Below the pieces are notes generated by a model that did no database searches, had not been told where the DNA came from, and was given only the letters and a program-made list of their open reading frames with translations. This document shows positions 16,346-24,634 of a stretch of DNA of 64,000 nt, piece by piece. Made by a program: the position numbers and the translations under genes. The stretch comes from Chloroflexota bacterium (GTDB taxonomy: Bacteria; Chloroflexota; Anaerolineae; Promineifilales; Promineifilaceae), in NCBI GenBank assembly GCA_014584575.1, contig JACTMP010000017.1, forward strand, positions 186,001 to 250,000. The letters run 5' to 3'. The stretch's first letter is position 1. Each line of letters starts with the position of its first letter.

Positions 16346-17305
16346 ATGGAATTGGCAAACGACGCACTCTCTCGCCTGGCCCCAGCGGAGCTATACAAAG
16401 GGATTCGCGTGGCGACGCAGGCCGACGCCGGCGCTGTGATGCGGTTGTTGGAAACGGCCGTGTACCGCCACCTGCACGCCGATTGGTATATGCCCGGCGA
16501 CTGGTTGGGTACGGCCGGGTTTGTCCTCTTGCCCAAGCCGGTGACGTCGCCGCTGTCGGCGGCGGCCCGCTTTGTGGGTGTGCGACAACAGGCGCTGGCC
16601 TGCCTGGCCGGAGGGGCCGATGTACCGGAGGTGGCCTGGGTACGGCTGGCGGCAATAAGCGGCGATTTGCCCATGCCGGATGTGGTATTGGCGGAAATGG
16701 TGCAGCGCGTGGCCGCCTATTTACAGCGACGGCAGGTTTCCCATCTGGCCTGGATGCCCTCCACCTATTGGCCGGGAAGCTGGCTGCAAACAATGGGTTT
16801 TACGCTGTATAACCAGTTGGAGACTTATGTGAAGGGGGACACGGCCGTGCCCCCCACCACCATGCCCCCCTTCCTCACCATCCGTCCCGTTGCCGCCGCC
16901 GATTTTGAACCATTGGCCGAGCTGGAATCCATTGCCTTTGCCCCTCTGTGGCGGCACAGCGCCCACGCGCTGCGGCTGGCCTCCTACCGGGCGCTTAGTT
17001 TTGACGTGGCCTGGGCTGGAGAAAGGGGCGAGACGGCCGTTGGTTTTCAACTGAGCGCCCACAGCGACTCCGGCGCGCACCTGGTACGGCTGACCATTCA
17101 CCCCGACTATCAGGGGCAGGGTATTGGCTCAGCCCTGTTGGCTCATGCGTTGGCCAGTTATCATCGTCATGGGCTGACGGCCGTGTCCCTGAACACCCAG
17201 CTAGATAATATCGCCTCGCAACAGTTGTACCGGAAGTTTGGTTTTCGCCCCAGCGGCCAACGCTGGCCCCTGTGGCTCAAGGATTTAACCAATGACCCAG
17301 TATGA
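16346..17305 (+). CDS. GNAT-family N-acetyltransferase (two-domain)
   Basis: A 319-residue protein with a clear acetyl-CoA-binding GNAT domain in its second half: VRLTIHPDYQGQGIGSALLAHAL contains the Q/RxxGxG/A motif, followed by VSLNTQLDNIASQQLYRKFGFRPSG. The first half (IRVATQADAGAVMRLLETAVYRHL) looks like a diverged GNAT domain, as in tandem GNAT proteins. The substrate cannot be told. The start is ATG 16346 rather than GTG 16331. It overlaps the V4R gene by 14 bases, so both are probably co-translated. Confidence 0.85.
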   Translation: MELANDALSRLAPAELYKGIRVATQADAGAVMRLLETAVYRHLHADWYMPGDWLGTAGFVLLPKPVTSPLSAAARFVGVRQQALACLAGGADVPEVAWVRLAAISGDLPMPDVVLAEMVQRVAAYLQRRQVSHLAWMPSTYWPGSWLQTMGFTLYNQLETYVKGDTAVPPTTMPPFLTIRPVAAADFEPLAELESIAFAPLWRHSAHALRLASYRALSFDVAWAGERGETAVGFQLSAHSDSGAHLVRLTIHPDYQGQGIGSALLAHALASYHRHGLTAVSLNTQLDNIASQQLYRKFGFRPSGQRWPLWLKDLTNDPV

Positions 17306-17939
17306 ACCCGTCCACATTTCCGATGATGCCCCTTATATCAATGCCTTGCTGCTGCAAACGATGCATGGCATTGAAGAAGTGCTGGGCAGCAATGGGCTGA
17401 ATGCCGTGCTGCAAAGCAGCGGCCTGGAACGTTATGTCAACAATCCACCGCCCAACAACCTGGAGTCAGGCATCGAAGCGCGGGAGTTTGCCCGGCTGAA
17501 TGCGGCCATTGAAGAGTTCACCGGCCGCGCCGGTAAAGGGATGTTGCAACGCATCGGCCGTTCCTCGTTCCGTTGGGGCATACGGGAACAATCGAGTACG
17601 ATGGGGCTGGCGGGCATCGCCCTGAAGGCGCTGCCACAGCGCTTACGAATGCGCGCCGTGCTGTTGGGCATTCGCAAGGCGCTCATGGACACGGTACCAT
17701 ATGGGTTGATTGATGTGCGGGATGAAGATGGCGTATTTATCTTTACGGACTATGCCTGTGTCATCTGCCATTTGCGCCCTACCGACAAGCCAATTTGCCA
17801 TATGTATGTGGGTACGCTGAGTGAAGCGATGGCCTACGCCACCGGCAAAGATTTCCGCAATTTTGAAGTGACGGAAACGCACTGCCGGGCACAGGGACAT
17901 GATTATTGCCGTTTTGAGATTCGGGAGGCGGGAATGTAA
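17292..17939 (+). CDS. V4R (4-vinyl reductase-like) domain protein
   Basis: This 215-residue protein fits the V4R family, small-molecule or hydrocarbon-binding domains first seen in bacteriochlorophyll-related BchJ and in regulators. Family hallmarks are the C-terminal pattern YVGTLSEAMAYATGKDFRNFEVTETHCRAQGHDYCRFEI, with the conserved Cys pair, and CVICHLRPTDKPICHM with three further Cys before it. No DNA-binding domain is attached. It overlaps the upstream GNAT gene. The function is unknown; a ligand sensor or a metal site is possible given five or more Cys in the C-terminal third. Confidence 0.75.
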   Translation: MTQYEPVHISDDAPYINALLLQTMHGIEEVLGSNGLNAVLQSSGLERYVNNPPPNNLESGIEAREFARLNAAIEEFTGRAGKGMLQRIGRSSFRWGIREQSSTMGLAGIALKALPQRLRMRAVLLGIRKALMDTVPYGLIDVRDEDGVFIFTDYACVICHLRPTDKPICHMYVGTLSEAMAYATGKDFRNFEVTETHCRAQGHDYCRFEIREAGM

Positions 17940-17970
17940 TTGTGTAATTGGGTAATTACTCAATTACCCC
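17936..17970. repeat. Tandem GTAATTG hairpin
   Basis: GTAATTG repeats at 17944 and 17951 face CAATTAC at 17961; the left part overlaps the V4R stop codon. The same unit is used in the hairpin at 63,637-63,687. Confidence 0.65.
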
Positions 17971-17983
17971 AGTCTCCCATGCC

Positions 17984-19123
17984 ATGAACATGACAGACAG
18001 GATTTCCAGTAGTAGTAACAGCAAAACATGGCGTGACCTCCTGTTTATTTTGCTCGTGGGCGTTTGCCTGGGCATTTTAGGCGGGTCGGTAAACAAGGCG
18101 GCCGGGACGCTGGTGGGCACGGCCGTGCTGCTGGCGCTCTTTGGCGCATACAATCAGGTGCTCGACAACAACCGCCGCCTGATGAGCGGGCTGGTGGCGG
18201 GCGGCGTAGCCGGGGCTATTGTCGGCGAAATCGCCTTTCTGCTGGGCGGCATCCCCGAAAGCATCGGGCAGGCGGCGTTGTTTGGCATGGGGCGCGGCAT
18301 TTTATTAGGCGCGGTCATCGGCTTTATCACCCGCGCCCGCCCGGATGAGGGAGATTCGGCCAGCGTGACCCTGTTTCTGGTTTTCGGCTCCATTGTGGTT
18401 GGCGCCATTTTTGGGGCCGGCGTGGGCCTGGTTACCGGCTTGACAATGGCCCTGGTGAGCAGTGGTTGGTGGGGTTGGCTGCTGGCGTTGGGCCTGGGGG
18501 TGGTTGTTGGCGGTTATCTCGGTTCTTATTTTCAGACGCGGCAGGCCATTATCTCCGGCGCGGCCATCTTTGGGCTGTTGGCGCTGGCGGGGGCGCTGTT
18601 TCAAGGAATCCCCGCCGGATTGGTTATTGGCGTCTTGGGCGGCGCACTGACGCCGATGTTGGTGGTGGCGGCCATCGGCTTTTTTGGCGGCCTGACCAGC
18701 CGAGGGCTGCGCGCCGGTGTGGAAGAGGCCATTGAAGCACCGGCCGAGATGATCCAGCAGGGTGCGGTGTCGTTTCTGGCGCCGGCTATCCTGGTGGGCA
18801 TCATCGTTGGCGTGGCTGCCGCCGGTGAAGGCGCCATGATCGCTCTGGCGGTGACATTGGCGATCATTGGCATGTTGCTGGGGGTGATCATTGAAATTGA
18901 ACAGCAGCAGGTCAACCGGCTAACGATTGGGCGGCTGATTGAAATGATCATGTTGGGTTCTGATCGCTGGCCGATTGTGGAGATGGTGACGAAATTGTCC
19001 GGTGTGAACCGGCGCACGGCCGTGTCCGGCGCATTGATCGGTCTTGTTTTAGGTGTGCTGGGGGCGGCTATTGGCCTGCTCATGGGCTGGCAATTGGCGC
19101 AACTCTTGAATACGTTGTTGTGA
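17984..19123 (+). CDS. Multi-pass glycine-rich membrane protein, function unknown
   Basis: A 379-residue protein with about ten hydrophobic, glycine-rich segments (for example LLFILLVGVCLGILGGSV, GLVAGGVAGAIVGEIAFLLGG, FGSIVVGAIFGAGVGLVTGLT) spaced over the full length, resembling internal GlyZipper-like or duplicated membrane units. A soluble stretch at about 230-250 (GLRAGVEEAIEAPAEMIQQG) divides it. There is no signal peptide beyond the first helix. ATG 17984 or 17990 is preferred; the TTG at 17948 lies in the preceding repeat. I do not recognise a transporter signature; it could be a channel-like or scaffold protein. Confidence 0.7.
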   Translation: MNMTDRISSSSNSKTWRDLLFILLVGVCLGILGGSVNKAAGTLVGTAVLLALFGAYNQVLDNNRRLMSGLVAGGVAGAIVGEIAFLLGGIPESIGQAALFGMGRGILLGAVIGFITRARPDEGDSASVTLFLVFGSIVVGAIFGAGVGLVTGLTMALVSSGWWGWLLALGLGVVVGGYLGSYFQTRQAIISGAAIFGLLALAGALFQGIPAGLVIGVLGGALTPMLVVAAIGFFGGLTSRGLRAGVEEAIEAPAEMIQQGAVSFLAPAILVGIIVGVAAAGEGAMIALAVTLAIIGMLLGVIIEIEQQQVNRLTIGRLIEMIMLGSDRWPIVEMVTKLSGVNRRTAVSGALIGLVLGVLGAAIGLLMGWQLAQLLNTLL

Positions 19124-19187
19124 GAGATTGGAGATTGGGAGATTGGGAGATTGCGAAATCTCTCAATCTCCCAATCTCGTAATCTCA
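19121..19187. repeat. Tandem GAGATTG/CAATCTC hairpin
   Basis: Four GAGATTG units face four CAATCTC-type units. It occupies the whole space between the membrane protein stop and the pterin dehydratase ribosome binding region. Confidence 0.85.
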
Positions 19188-19203
19188 TCTTCTGAGGTGT
19201 ACG

Positions 19204-19506
19204 ATGAAACGTTCCCCGGTGCCACAAACAGAATTGATTGAAGCCTTACAAACATTACCTGGCTGGCAGGTGCAGGATGGCAAACTGCATAAGGAATATC
19301 ACTTTGCCACTTTCTCTATGGCGATGGGCTGGATGATGAGCGCGAGCATTGAAGCAGACAAGATGGATCACCACCCGGAGTGGCGCAACGTCTATAACCG
19401 GGTGACGGTTGACCTGGTGACGCACAGTTTGGGCAACCAGATCAGCAACCTGGATGTCGAATTGGCAAAGAAGTTGGAAGCGTTGTGGGACGGCCGTAAA
19501 CCGTGA
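19204..19506 (+). CDS. 4a-hydroxytetrahydrobiopterin dehydratase (PCD/DCoH family)
   Basis: A 100-residue protein of the pterin-4a-carbinolamine dehydratase family. The catalytic motif is DKMDHHPEWRNVYNRVTVDLVTH, which contains the His-His and later His residues that bind the pterin. The fold length is exact for the family. The usual GGxT near the C-terminus reads GNQIS here. In bacteria the enzyme recycles pterin cofactor for aromatic amino acid hydroxylases or takes part in molybdopterin-related folate chemistry; no hydroxylase is nearby, so the role is open. A GAGG at about 19193-19196 gives a good ribosome binding site. Confidence 0.9.
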   Translation: MKRSPVPQTELIEALQTLPGWQVQDGKLHKEYHFATFSMAMGWMMSASIEADKMDHHPEWRNVYNRVTVDLVTHSLGNQISNLDVELAKKLEALWDGRKP

Positions 19507-19510
19507 CGGT

Positions 19511-20115
19511 TCAGGGCAATAACTCACCGACCGGCAGTGTCGCTATCTGCTCGCCGCCCAAGATTATGGGGATTCTATCGGTCTCCCGATACGTGACCAT
19601 GTGATGGTAAGTTGGCTGAGCGGCCGGGCCAGAAGGCTGAGTATACACCTCAATCTGGCGCTCCGGCAGATTAACAATCCAATAACTGGCAATACCGGCA
19701 CGGCCGTAAATCCGCTTTTTCCAGTTTTGATCCTGGTTGATGGTGCCATCGGCCACTTCCACGAGCAAGGCAACTTCTTCCGGCATCGGGTGGCGCTGGA
19801 TAAAATCACGGCGTTTACCTCTCACCACCAGCACATCCGGCTCGGGTTCACTGTCTGGCATGGTAACAGGTTGTTGTGAACTAACAAAAAACGCATCAGG
19901 AATGATGGCTGTGATGGCTTCCCGAATTGTCTCGGTCACAAAGGTGTGGGGTGGATTAACGGTCTTTTTTCTACCAGGTACCCTTCCAGTAGTTCCAGCC
20001 GGTCGTCTTCCGTGAGCGAACCGGCCTCTATCATCTCATGGTAACGTTCCACGCTGATTTGCCATAATTGTGGCCGGATCACTTCTTCGGTATCGGGATT
20101 TAGAAGCAATGTCAT
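19511..20115 (-). pseudogene. Uma2-family (DUF820) endonuclease-like gene, frameshifted
   Basis: Two overlapping frames together make one Uma2 protein. The N-terminal part (start ATG at 20115) holds the family motif YHEMIEAGSLTEDDRLELLEG; the C-terminal part holds PEPDVLVVRG, LLVEVADGT and KRIYGRAGIASYWIVNL, the PD-(D/E)xK-like core. The frame breaks at an A-run on the coding strand (T-run 19965-19970): one extra A would restore EKKTVNPPHTFVTETI. Either the gene has decayed or the assembly lost one base. Uma2 proteins are abundant in Chloroflexota and cyanobacteria and of unclear role. It is divergent from the Nudix gene. Confidence 0.85.
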
Positions 20116-20163
20116 ATCACTATTCCACAAAAGTTGGTTGCTAATCCTGGCGTTGATTATACC

Positions 20164-20652
20164 ATGCTTGAATATATTGAATGTCACTCTATTTTTGGCG
20201 GCGTGAAGCTCATTCCCAGAGAAAAGCTGGTCTTTCGGCCGTCGGTTTATGCACTTATCATTTACCAGAGTAAAATCCTGTTGCTCAACTCGCGTTCTGC
20301 CAATTTACTGGCGCTCCCTGGTGGCGGCGTGGAAATTGGCGAGCCGCTGGCATTGGCTTTGCGGCGCGAAGTGCGGGAAGAAACGGGTTTGGAAGTGCAG
20401 GTAGGGCAATGCCTGCATTTTGCGGAAGAGTTTTTCTATTACGATCCTGAAGATATAGCCTTTCATAGCTTTCGGTTTGTTTTTGAATGTGTACCGCTCA
20501 CATTTGAACTGGTCAGTGACGAGGAGGTTGATGACGTAGAAGCAGAAAAACCGCGCTGGTATGACATACAGCAGTTAAACACCACGAAGCTCCAGAGCTT
20601 TGGCGAATTTATCACGAACTATCTGAAGCAAATTGAATTGGAGGAAAGATAG
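20164..20652 (+). CDS. Nudix hydrolase
   Basis: A 162-residue protein with a full Nudix box, GGGVEIGEPLALALRREVREETGLEV (Gx5Ex7REUxEExGU), placed about 50 residues into the domain. Nudix enzymes cleave nucleoside diphosphates linked to another group; the substrate cannot be read from the sequence. ATG 20164 is preferred over an upstream in-frame codon at 20134. The stop abuts the ATG of the carbamoyltransferase, whose ribosome binding site (GGAGGAAAG) lies inside this gene, so the two are translationally coupled. It could clean up or supply a nucleotide-linked metabolite for the following pathway genes. Confidence 0.88.
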   Translation: MLEYIECHSIFGGVKLIPREKLVFRPSVYALIIYQSKILLLNSRSANLLALPGGGVEIGEPLALALRREVREETGLEVQVGQCLHFAEEFFYYDPEDIAFHSFRFVFECVPLTFELVSDEEVDDVEAEKPRWYDIQQLNTTKLQSFGEFITNYLKQIELEER

Positions 20653-21627
20653 ATGCAAACTCATTTACGTGGTCGAGATATGATCACAACGCAGGAATGG
20701 ACGAAGGATGAAATTGATACGGTGCTGGATGTGGCCTTTGAGTTGAAGCGACAGCGGGCGTTGGGCATTTCCCATGCTTCGCTGCGGGACAAGGTCTTGG
20801 CGATGCTGTTTTTCTTCACCAGCACGCGCACACGGGCCAGCTTTGAGGCGGGCATTGTGCAGTTGGGCGGGCACGGCGCGTTTATTGACAGCACCACCAC
20901 GCAGATCAGCCATGGGGATACGGCGAAGGAGATTGGGGAGATTTACGGCCGTTACTTCGACGGGATCGCCATTCGCCAGTGTGATTGGGGGGTGGGCAAC
21001 CAGTACATCCGCGATGTGGCCGCCGCCAGCCGCGTGCCGGTGCTGAATATGCAGTGTGACCATTTCCACCCCTTCCAGATTTTGGCCGACCTGATGACCA
21101 TTATCGAGAAAAAGGGCGACCCGCGCGGGCTGACGATTAACGTCAGCTACGCCTACGCCGCCAGTTACCAGAAGCCGATGAGTGTGCCCATCAGCCTGAT
21201 CTTGTTGATGACCCGCTTTGGCATGAACGTGCGCCTGACCCATCCGCCGGAATTTAATCTGATACCGCAATATGTGGAGCAGGCCAAAGAGAATGCGCGC
21301 AAAGCGCGGGGGTCGTTTGAGATTCTGGATGATTTTGACGCCGGGTTTAAGGATGCGGATATTGTGTATCCCAAAGCGTGGGGCTGCATGTTGACCACCG
21401 AAAGTCATCAAGAATCGGCCGAGATCAGCAAGAAGTACACAAGCTGGATCACCGACGAGCAGCGAATGTCGCTGGCAAAAGAAGATGCCATTTACATGCA
21501 CTGCTTACCGGCCGACCGCAATCTTGAGGTGACGGACGGGGTGATTGACGGCCCGCAAAGCGTGGTCTACGACGAAGCCGAAAACCGGCTGCATGTGCAG
21601 AAAGCGGTGATGGCTTTGACGATGTAA
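20653..21627 (+). CDS. Ornithine/acetylornithine-type carbamoyltransferase, knotted-enzyme features
   Basis: The 324-residue enzyme carries the carbamoyl phosphate motif STRTR (57-61) and HPFQILADLMT and HCLPADR for the second domain, so it transfers a carbamoyl group to an amino acid. Instead of the ornithine-binding DVWxSMG loop of standard OTC it has DIVYPKAWGCM, like the YPKSW segment of YgeW and related knotted transcarbamylases, which act on N-acyl-ornithines or unknown substrates. It sits directly after a Nudix gene and two bases before a threonine synthase-like gene. I therefore do not call it argF. Arginine genes are not seen nearby. Confidence 0.85.
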   Translation: MQTHLRGRDMITTQEWTKDEIDTVLDVAFELKRQRALGISHASLRDKVLAMLFFFTSTRTRASFEAGIVQLGGHGAFIDSTTTQISHGDTAKEIGEIYGRYFDGIAIRQCDWGVGNQYIRDVAAASRVPVLNMQCDHFHPFQILADLMTIIEKKGDPRGLTINVSYAYAASYQKPMSVPISLILLMTRFGMNVRLTHPPEFNLIPQYVEQAKENARKARGSFEILDDFDAGFKDADIVYPKAWGCMLTTESHQESAEISKKYTSWITDEQRMSLAKEDAIYMHCLPADRNLEVTDGVIDGPQSVVYDEAENRLHVQKAVMALTM

Positions 21628-21629
21628 AA

Positions 21630-22949
21630 ATGGAACACATCCTCCACCTGAAATGCCTGATTTGCGGCCGTACCTATCAGCCGGACGAGGTGGCGTATGT
21701 CTGCCCGGCGCATGGGGATGAGGGGATTTTGGACGTGGTGTATGACTACGGCCGTATCGCTCCCCACATCTCCCCCACCACCTTAGCCACCAACCGGGAA
21801 CCCTCCATCTGGCGCTACAAACCGCTGCTGCCTGTCGCCCCGAACACGGCCGTGCCCCCCCTGGCTGTTGGCTGGACCCCCCTGTACAAAACCGACCGGC
21901 TGGCAAATGACCTGGGACTGCAACATGTGTGGGTGAAGGACGACGGCCGTAACCCCACTGCCAGCTTCAAAGACCGGGCCAGCGCCATTGCCGTTGTCAA
22001 AGCAAACGAAGTGTCAAGTGTTCCGGTATCAAGTGTCACGTCACCCAGTCACCTTGCCACCTTGTCACCCCCTCACCCCCTCACCATCACCACCGCCAGC
22101 ACCGGCAATGCCGCCGCTGCGCTGGCCGGGTTGTGCGCCAGTGTAGGGCTGCCGAACGTCATCTTTGTGCCCAAGTCTGCGCCGCAGGCGAAAGTGGCAC
22201 AGTTGTTAGCCCTTGGCGCGACGGTGCTGCTGGTGGAAGGGACGTATGACGATGCCTTCGACCTCTGTTTGCAGGCAGCCGCCGAATTTGGCTGGTATAA
22301 CCGCAACACCGGCTATAACCCCTACATGACCGAAGGCAAAAAGACGGTGAGCTATGAGATTGCCGAGCAGTTGGGCTGGCAGGCGCCCGATGTGGTCTTT
22401 GTCAGCGTGGGCGATGGCTGCATCATTGGCGGGGTGCATAAGGGGTTTAAGGATTTGCTGGCGTTAGGTTGGATTGAACAGATGCCGCGCTTGATTGGGG
22501 TGCAGGCGGCGGGCAGCAATTTTCTGGCCGAAGCGTGGGCGAATGGTGAAGATGTGTTGACCAAGCCCCCTATCCAGGCACAGACGGTTGCGGACAGCAT
22601 CAGCGCCGGGTTGCCACGAGACCGCATCAAAGCGATGACGGCCGTGACCACTACCAACGGCGCATTCATTACGGTTACGGACGAGGAAATTCTGGCCGCC
22701 ATTCCCGCACTGGCGCGGGGCTGCGGCGTTTTCGCCGAACCGGCGGGGGCAGCGGCTTACGCCGGGCTGGTGAAAGCGGCACGCGAGGGGCTGGTGCGGC
22801 CAACTGACCGCATCGTGGTCATCAATACTGGCAGCGGGCTGAAGGATGTGGCGACGGCAATGAAAGCGGTGGAAAGGGTGGGGGTACGGCCGTATGCCAT
22901 CCAACCCACCCTATCCGCTGTCAAAGCTGTTTTAAAACCTGGCGGTTAA
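21630..22949 (+). CDS. thrC: Threonine synthase-like PLP enzyme
   Basis: A 439-residue fold-type II PLP enzyme. It starts with a Cys2-type zinc ribbon (LKCLICG, YVCPAHG), has the PLP lysine in NPTASFKDRAS (Lys114), the phosphate loop TASTGN (155-160) and the C-terminal NTGSGLKD, as in class I threonine synthases that convert phosphohomoserine to threonine. Residues about 127-151 (SSVPVSSVTSPSHLATLSPPHP) are an insertion absent from the family and encoded by tandem intergenic-type repeat DNA. Two bases separate it from the carbamoyltransferase gene, so it is in the same operon; a different but related lyase role there cannot be ruled out. Confidence 0.82.
   Translation: MEHILHLKCLICGRTYQPDEVAYVCPAHGDEGILDVVYDYGRIAPHISPTTLATNREPSIWRYKPLLPVAPNTAVPPLAVGWTPLYKTDRLANDLGLQHVWVKDDGRNPTASFKDRASAIAVVKANEVSSVPVSSVTSPSHLATLSPPHPLTITTASTGNAAAALAGLCASVGLPNVIFVPKSAPQAKVAQLLALGATVLLVEGTYDDAFDLCLQAAAEFGWYNRNTGYNPYMTEGKKTVSYEIAEQLGWQAPDVVFVSVGDGCIIGGVHKGFKDLLALGWIEQMPRLIGVQAAGSNFLAEAWANGEDVLTKPPIQAQTVADSISAGLPRDRIKAMTAVTTTNGAFITVTDEEILAAIPALARGCGVFAEPAGAAAYAGLVKAAREGLVRPTDRIVVINTGSGLKDVATAMKAVERVGVRPYAIQPTLSAVKAVLKPGG
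22009..22085 (+). repeat. Repeat-derived in-frame insertion in thrC
   Basis: Tandem variants of AAGTGTCAAGTGTTCC and GTCACCTTGTCACC inside the thrC frame, the same units as the intergenic element at 32,372-32,452. It lengthens the loop between the PLP lysine helix and TASTGN by about 25 residues. Confidence 0.7.
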
Positions 22950-22952
22950 AAC

Positions 22953-23031
22953 CGCGGCTACACAAGGCGAAGACCGCCTGCGCGGTCTGGTAGCCAGCCG
23001 ACGAAGGTCGGCTTTGCCTCCTGTAGCCGCG
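22953..23031. repeat. Cloverleaf-shaped inverted repeat element
   Basis: An outer stem (GCGGCTACA 22954-22962 with TGTAGCCGC 23022-23030) encloses two perfect inner hairpins: AGACCGC/GCGGTCT (22971-22977, 22982-22988) and AGCCGAC/GTCGGCT (22996-23002, 23007-23013). It is not a tRNA: there is no T-loop or CCA-end pattern. It lies in the gap after thrC. Confidence 0.6.
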
Positions 23032-23098
23032 AATTTATTCGCCGGGCGAGGAATAACCAAAACAATTTATTAACTTTCATCAGTACGTTTATCGTATC

Positions 23099-23123
23099 AG
23101 CCTATGAACCGAATTCATAGGCT
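23099..23123. repeat. Hairpin before the TrpB-like gene
   Basis: A 10-bp stem AGCCTATGAA/TTCATAGGCT with loop of five. The arm is shared with 3674-3695. Its ATG at 23104 makes a false in-frame start for the following gene. Confidence 0.6.
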
Positions 23124-23136
23124 TTGGAAGGCACAC

Positions 23137-24600
23137 ATGATTGACTTAACCACCCGAAATGAAGAAGCCCTGGCGCGGGCGGTGCAGCGCGCCCGTGAAC
23201 GGAATATCATCATCCCCACTTTCAAACAAATGCGCAATCCCGCCCTCATTCCCGACGCCATTAAAGCAGAACTGGCCGATGTCGGTTTGTGGGATTTGAA
23301 CCCGCGCAACCTGTTCCGTATCACCTGGCACAATGAGGCCAAAGCGCATGGCGGCAGTTTTGGCGGCGTCAACTATCTGGAATTCCCGCCCGAACTGACC
23401 GGCGTCCCCGCCCGCATCATCATTTTAGTGGGCAAATGGTTCCCCACCGGCGCACACAAGGTGGGTGCGGCGTTTGGTTGTCTTGCTCCTGCTTTGGTGA
23501 CGGGCCAATTCGACCCCACCAGCCAGAAAGCAGTCTGGCCCAGCACCGGGAATTACTGCCGGGGTGGAGCGTATGACAGTCACTTGCTGGCCTGCGACTC
23601 CATCGCCATTTTGCCCGAAGGGATGAGCCAGGAACGGTTTGATTGGCTGTCTCAAGTGGCCGGGGAGACGATCAAGACGCCCGGTTCCGAGAGCAATGTG
23701 AAGGAGATATTTGACAAATGTTGGGAACTGATGGCCTCCGGGCAGGATGTGGTCATCTTCAACCAGTTTGACCAGTTTGGCAACTACCTCTGGCACCACG
23801 AAGTAACCGGGCCGGCCATGGCCGAGGTGCTGGCGCAGGTGATGGGGCCACACGACCGGTATCGTGGTGTGGTACTGACTACCGGCTCGGCCGGTACGAT
23901 TGCTTGCGGCGACTATCTGAAAAAACTGTACCCGACCAGCAAAATTGTCGCCAGCGAAGCGTTGCAATGCCCCACCTTGTTGAACAATGGTTTTGGCGCA
24001 CACCGCATTGAGGGCATTGGCGACAAACACGTGCCCTGGATTCACAATGTCAAAAATACGGACATGGTGGTAGCCATTGATGATGCGGCCACGATGGGGC
24101 TGATTCGCCTGTTTAATGAAGCGGCAGGGCGGGAGTATCTGGTGCAGCAGGGGGTGGATGTGGGGTTGGTGAATCAATTAGATTTGTTGGGCATTTCGGG
24201 CTGCGCCAATTTGCTGTCGGCGATTAAGTTTGCGAAGTATTATGAATTGGGTGACAAAGACGTTGTGTTGACGGTGGCGACGGATTCGATGGAGATGTAT
24301 GGCAGCCGGTTGCGGGAATTGGATGAGGAAGAAGGGGAATTTACGCCTCTGGAGGCGGCGGGCATATACCACCGTTTTCTATTGGGGCAGAGTATTGATT
24401 ATGTGGAGGAGCTGAGTTACTACGGCCGTCAACGCATCCACAACCTCAAGTATTACACCTGGGTGGAACAGCAGGGTAAAAGTTATGATGAAATTCAGGC
24501 ACAGTGGTATGATGACGATTATTGGACGGCCGTGCCCGCCACCGTAGACGCCATTGATAAGCTAATTGAAGAGTTTAACGGCCGTGTGGGACTAATGTGA
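23137..24600 (+). CDS. TrpB-like PLP-dependent enzyme of unknown substrate
   Basis: A 487-residue fold-type II PLP protein. The motif GKWFPTGAHKVGAAFG (Lys108) matches the tryptophan synthase beta signature TGAHK, but the rest differs from TrpB and lacks its usual neighbours TrpA and TrpC. WPSTGNYCRGGAYDS recalls the phosphate-binding loop of cysteine synthase and diaminopropionate ammonia-lyase relatives; TTGSAGTIACGDYLKKLYP supplies a second glycine-rich loop. ATG 23137 follows GGAAGG at 23126-23131 and is preferred over 23104, which lies in a hairpin. With the upstream carbamoyltransferase and ThrC-like genes it suggests a small amino-acid pathway. I cannot name the substrate. Confidence 0.82.
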   Translation: MIDLTTRNEEALARAVQRARERNIIIPTFKQMRNPALIPDAIKAELADVGLWDLNPRNLFRITWHNEAKAHGGSFGGVNYLEFPPELTGVPARIIILVGKWFPTGAHKVGAAFGCLAPALVTGQFDPTSQKAVWPSTGNYCRGGAYDSHLLACDSIAILPEGMSQERFDWLSQVAGETIKTPGSESNVKEIFDKCWELMASGQDVVIFNQFDQFGNYLWHHEVTGPAMAEVLAQVMGPHDRYRGVVLTTGSAGTIACGDYLKKLYPTSKIVASEALQCPTLLNNGFGAHRIEGIGDKHVPWIHNVKNTDMVVAIDDAATMGLIRLFNEAAGREYLVQQGVDVGLVNQLDLLGISGCANLLSAIKFAKYYELGDKDVVLTVATDSMEMYGSRLRELDEEEGEFTPLEAAGIYHRFLLGQSIDYVEELSYYGRQRIHNLKYYTWVEQQGKSYDEIQAQWYDDDYWTAVPATVDAIDKLIEEFNGRVGLM

Positions 24601-24634
24601 TTGACAGGGTGAAAAGGTGACAGGGTGAAAAACG
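24600..24634 (+). repeat. Short direct repeat upstream of the EEP gene
   Basis: Two copies of GTGACAGGGTGAAAA in tandem (the first with TTGACAGG), a minimal member of the tandem-unit repeat group, with no mirrored half. Confidence 0.5.

Noticed and set aside
20665-21501. 278-codon minus-strand frame over the carbamoyltransferase gene
   Set aside because: Antisense artefact of GC-rich coding DNA; the plus frame has STRTR and HCLP motifs.
20653-21627. Naming the carbamoyltransferase argF
   Set aside because: The ornithine-binding SMG loop is not present and the YPKAWG segment points to knotted relatives; neighbours are not arginine genes.
22953-23031. Possible tRNA
   Set aside because: The stems form a cloverleaf outline but there is no TTC loop, no anticodon arm geometry and no discriminator/CCA pattern.
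23137-24600. Naming the PLP enzyme trpB
   Set aside because: Only the TGAHK motif is shared; trpA and trpC are missing and the rest of the sequence differs.
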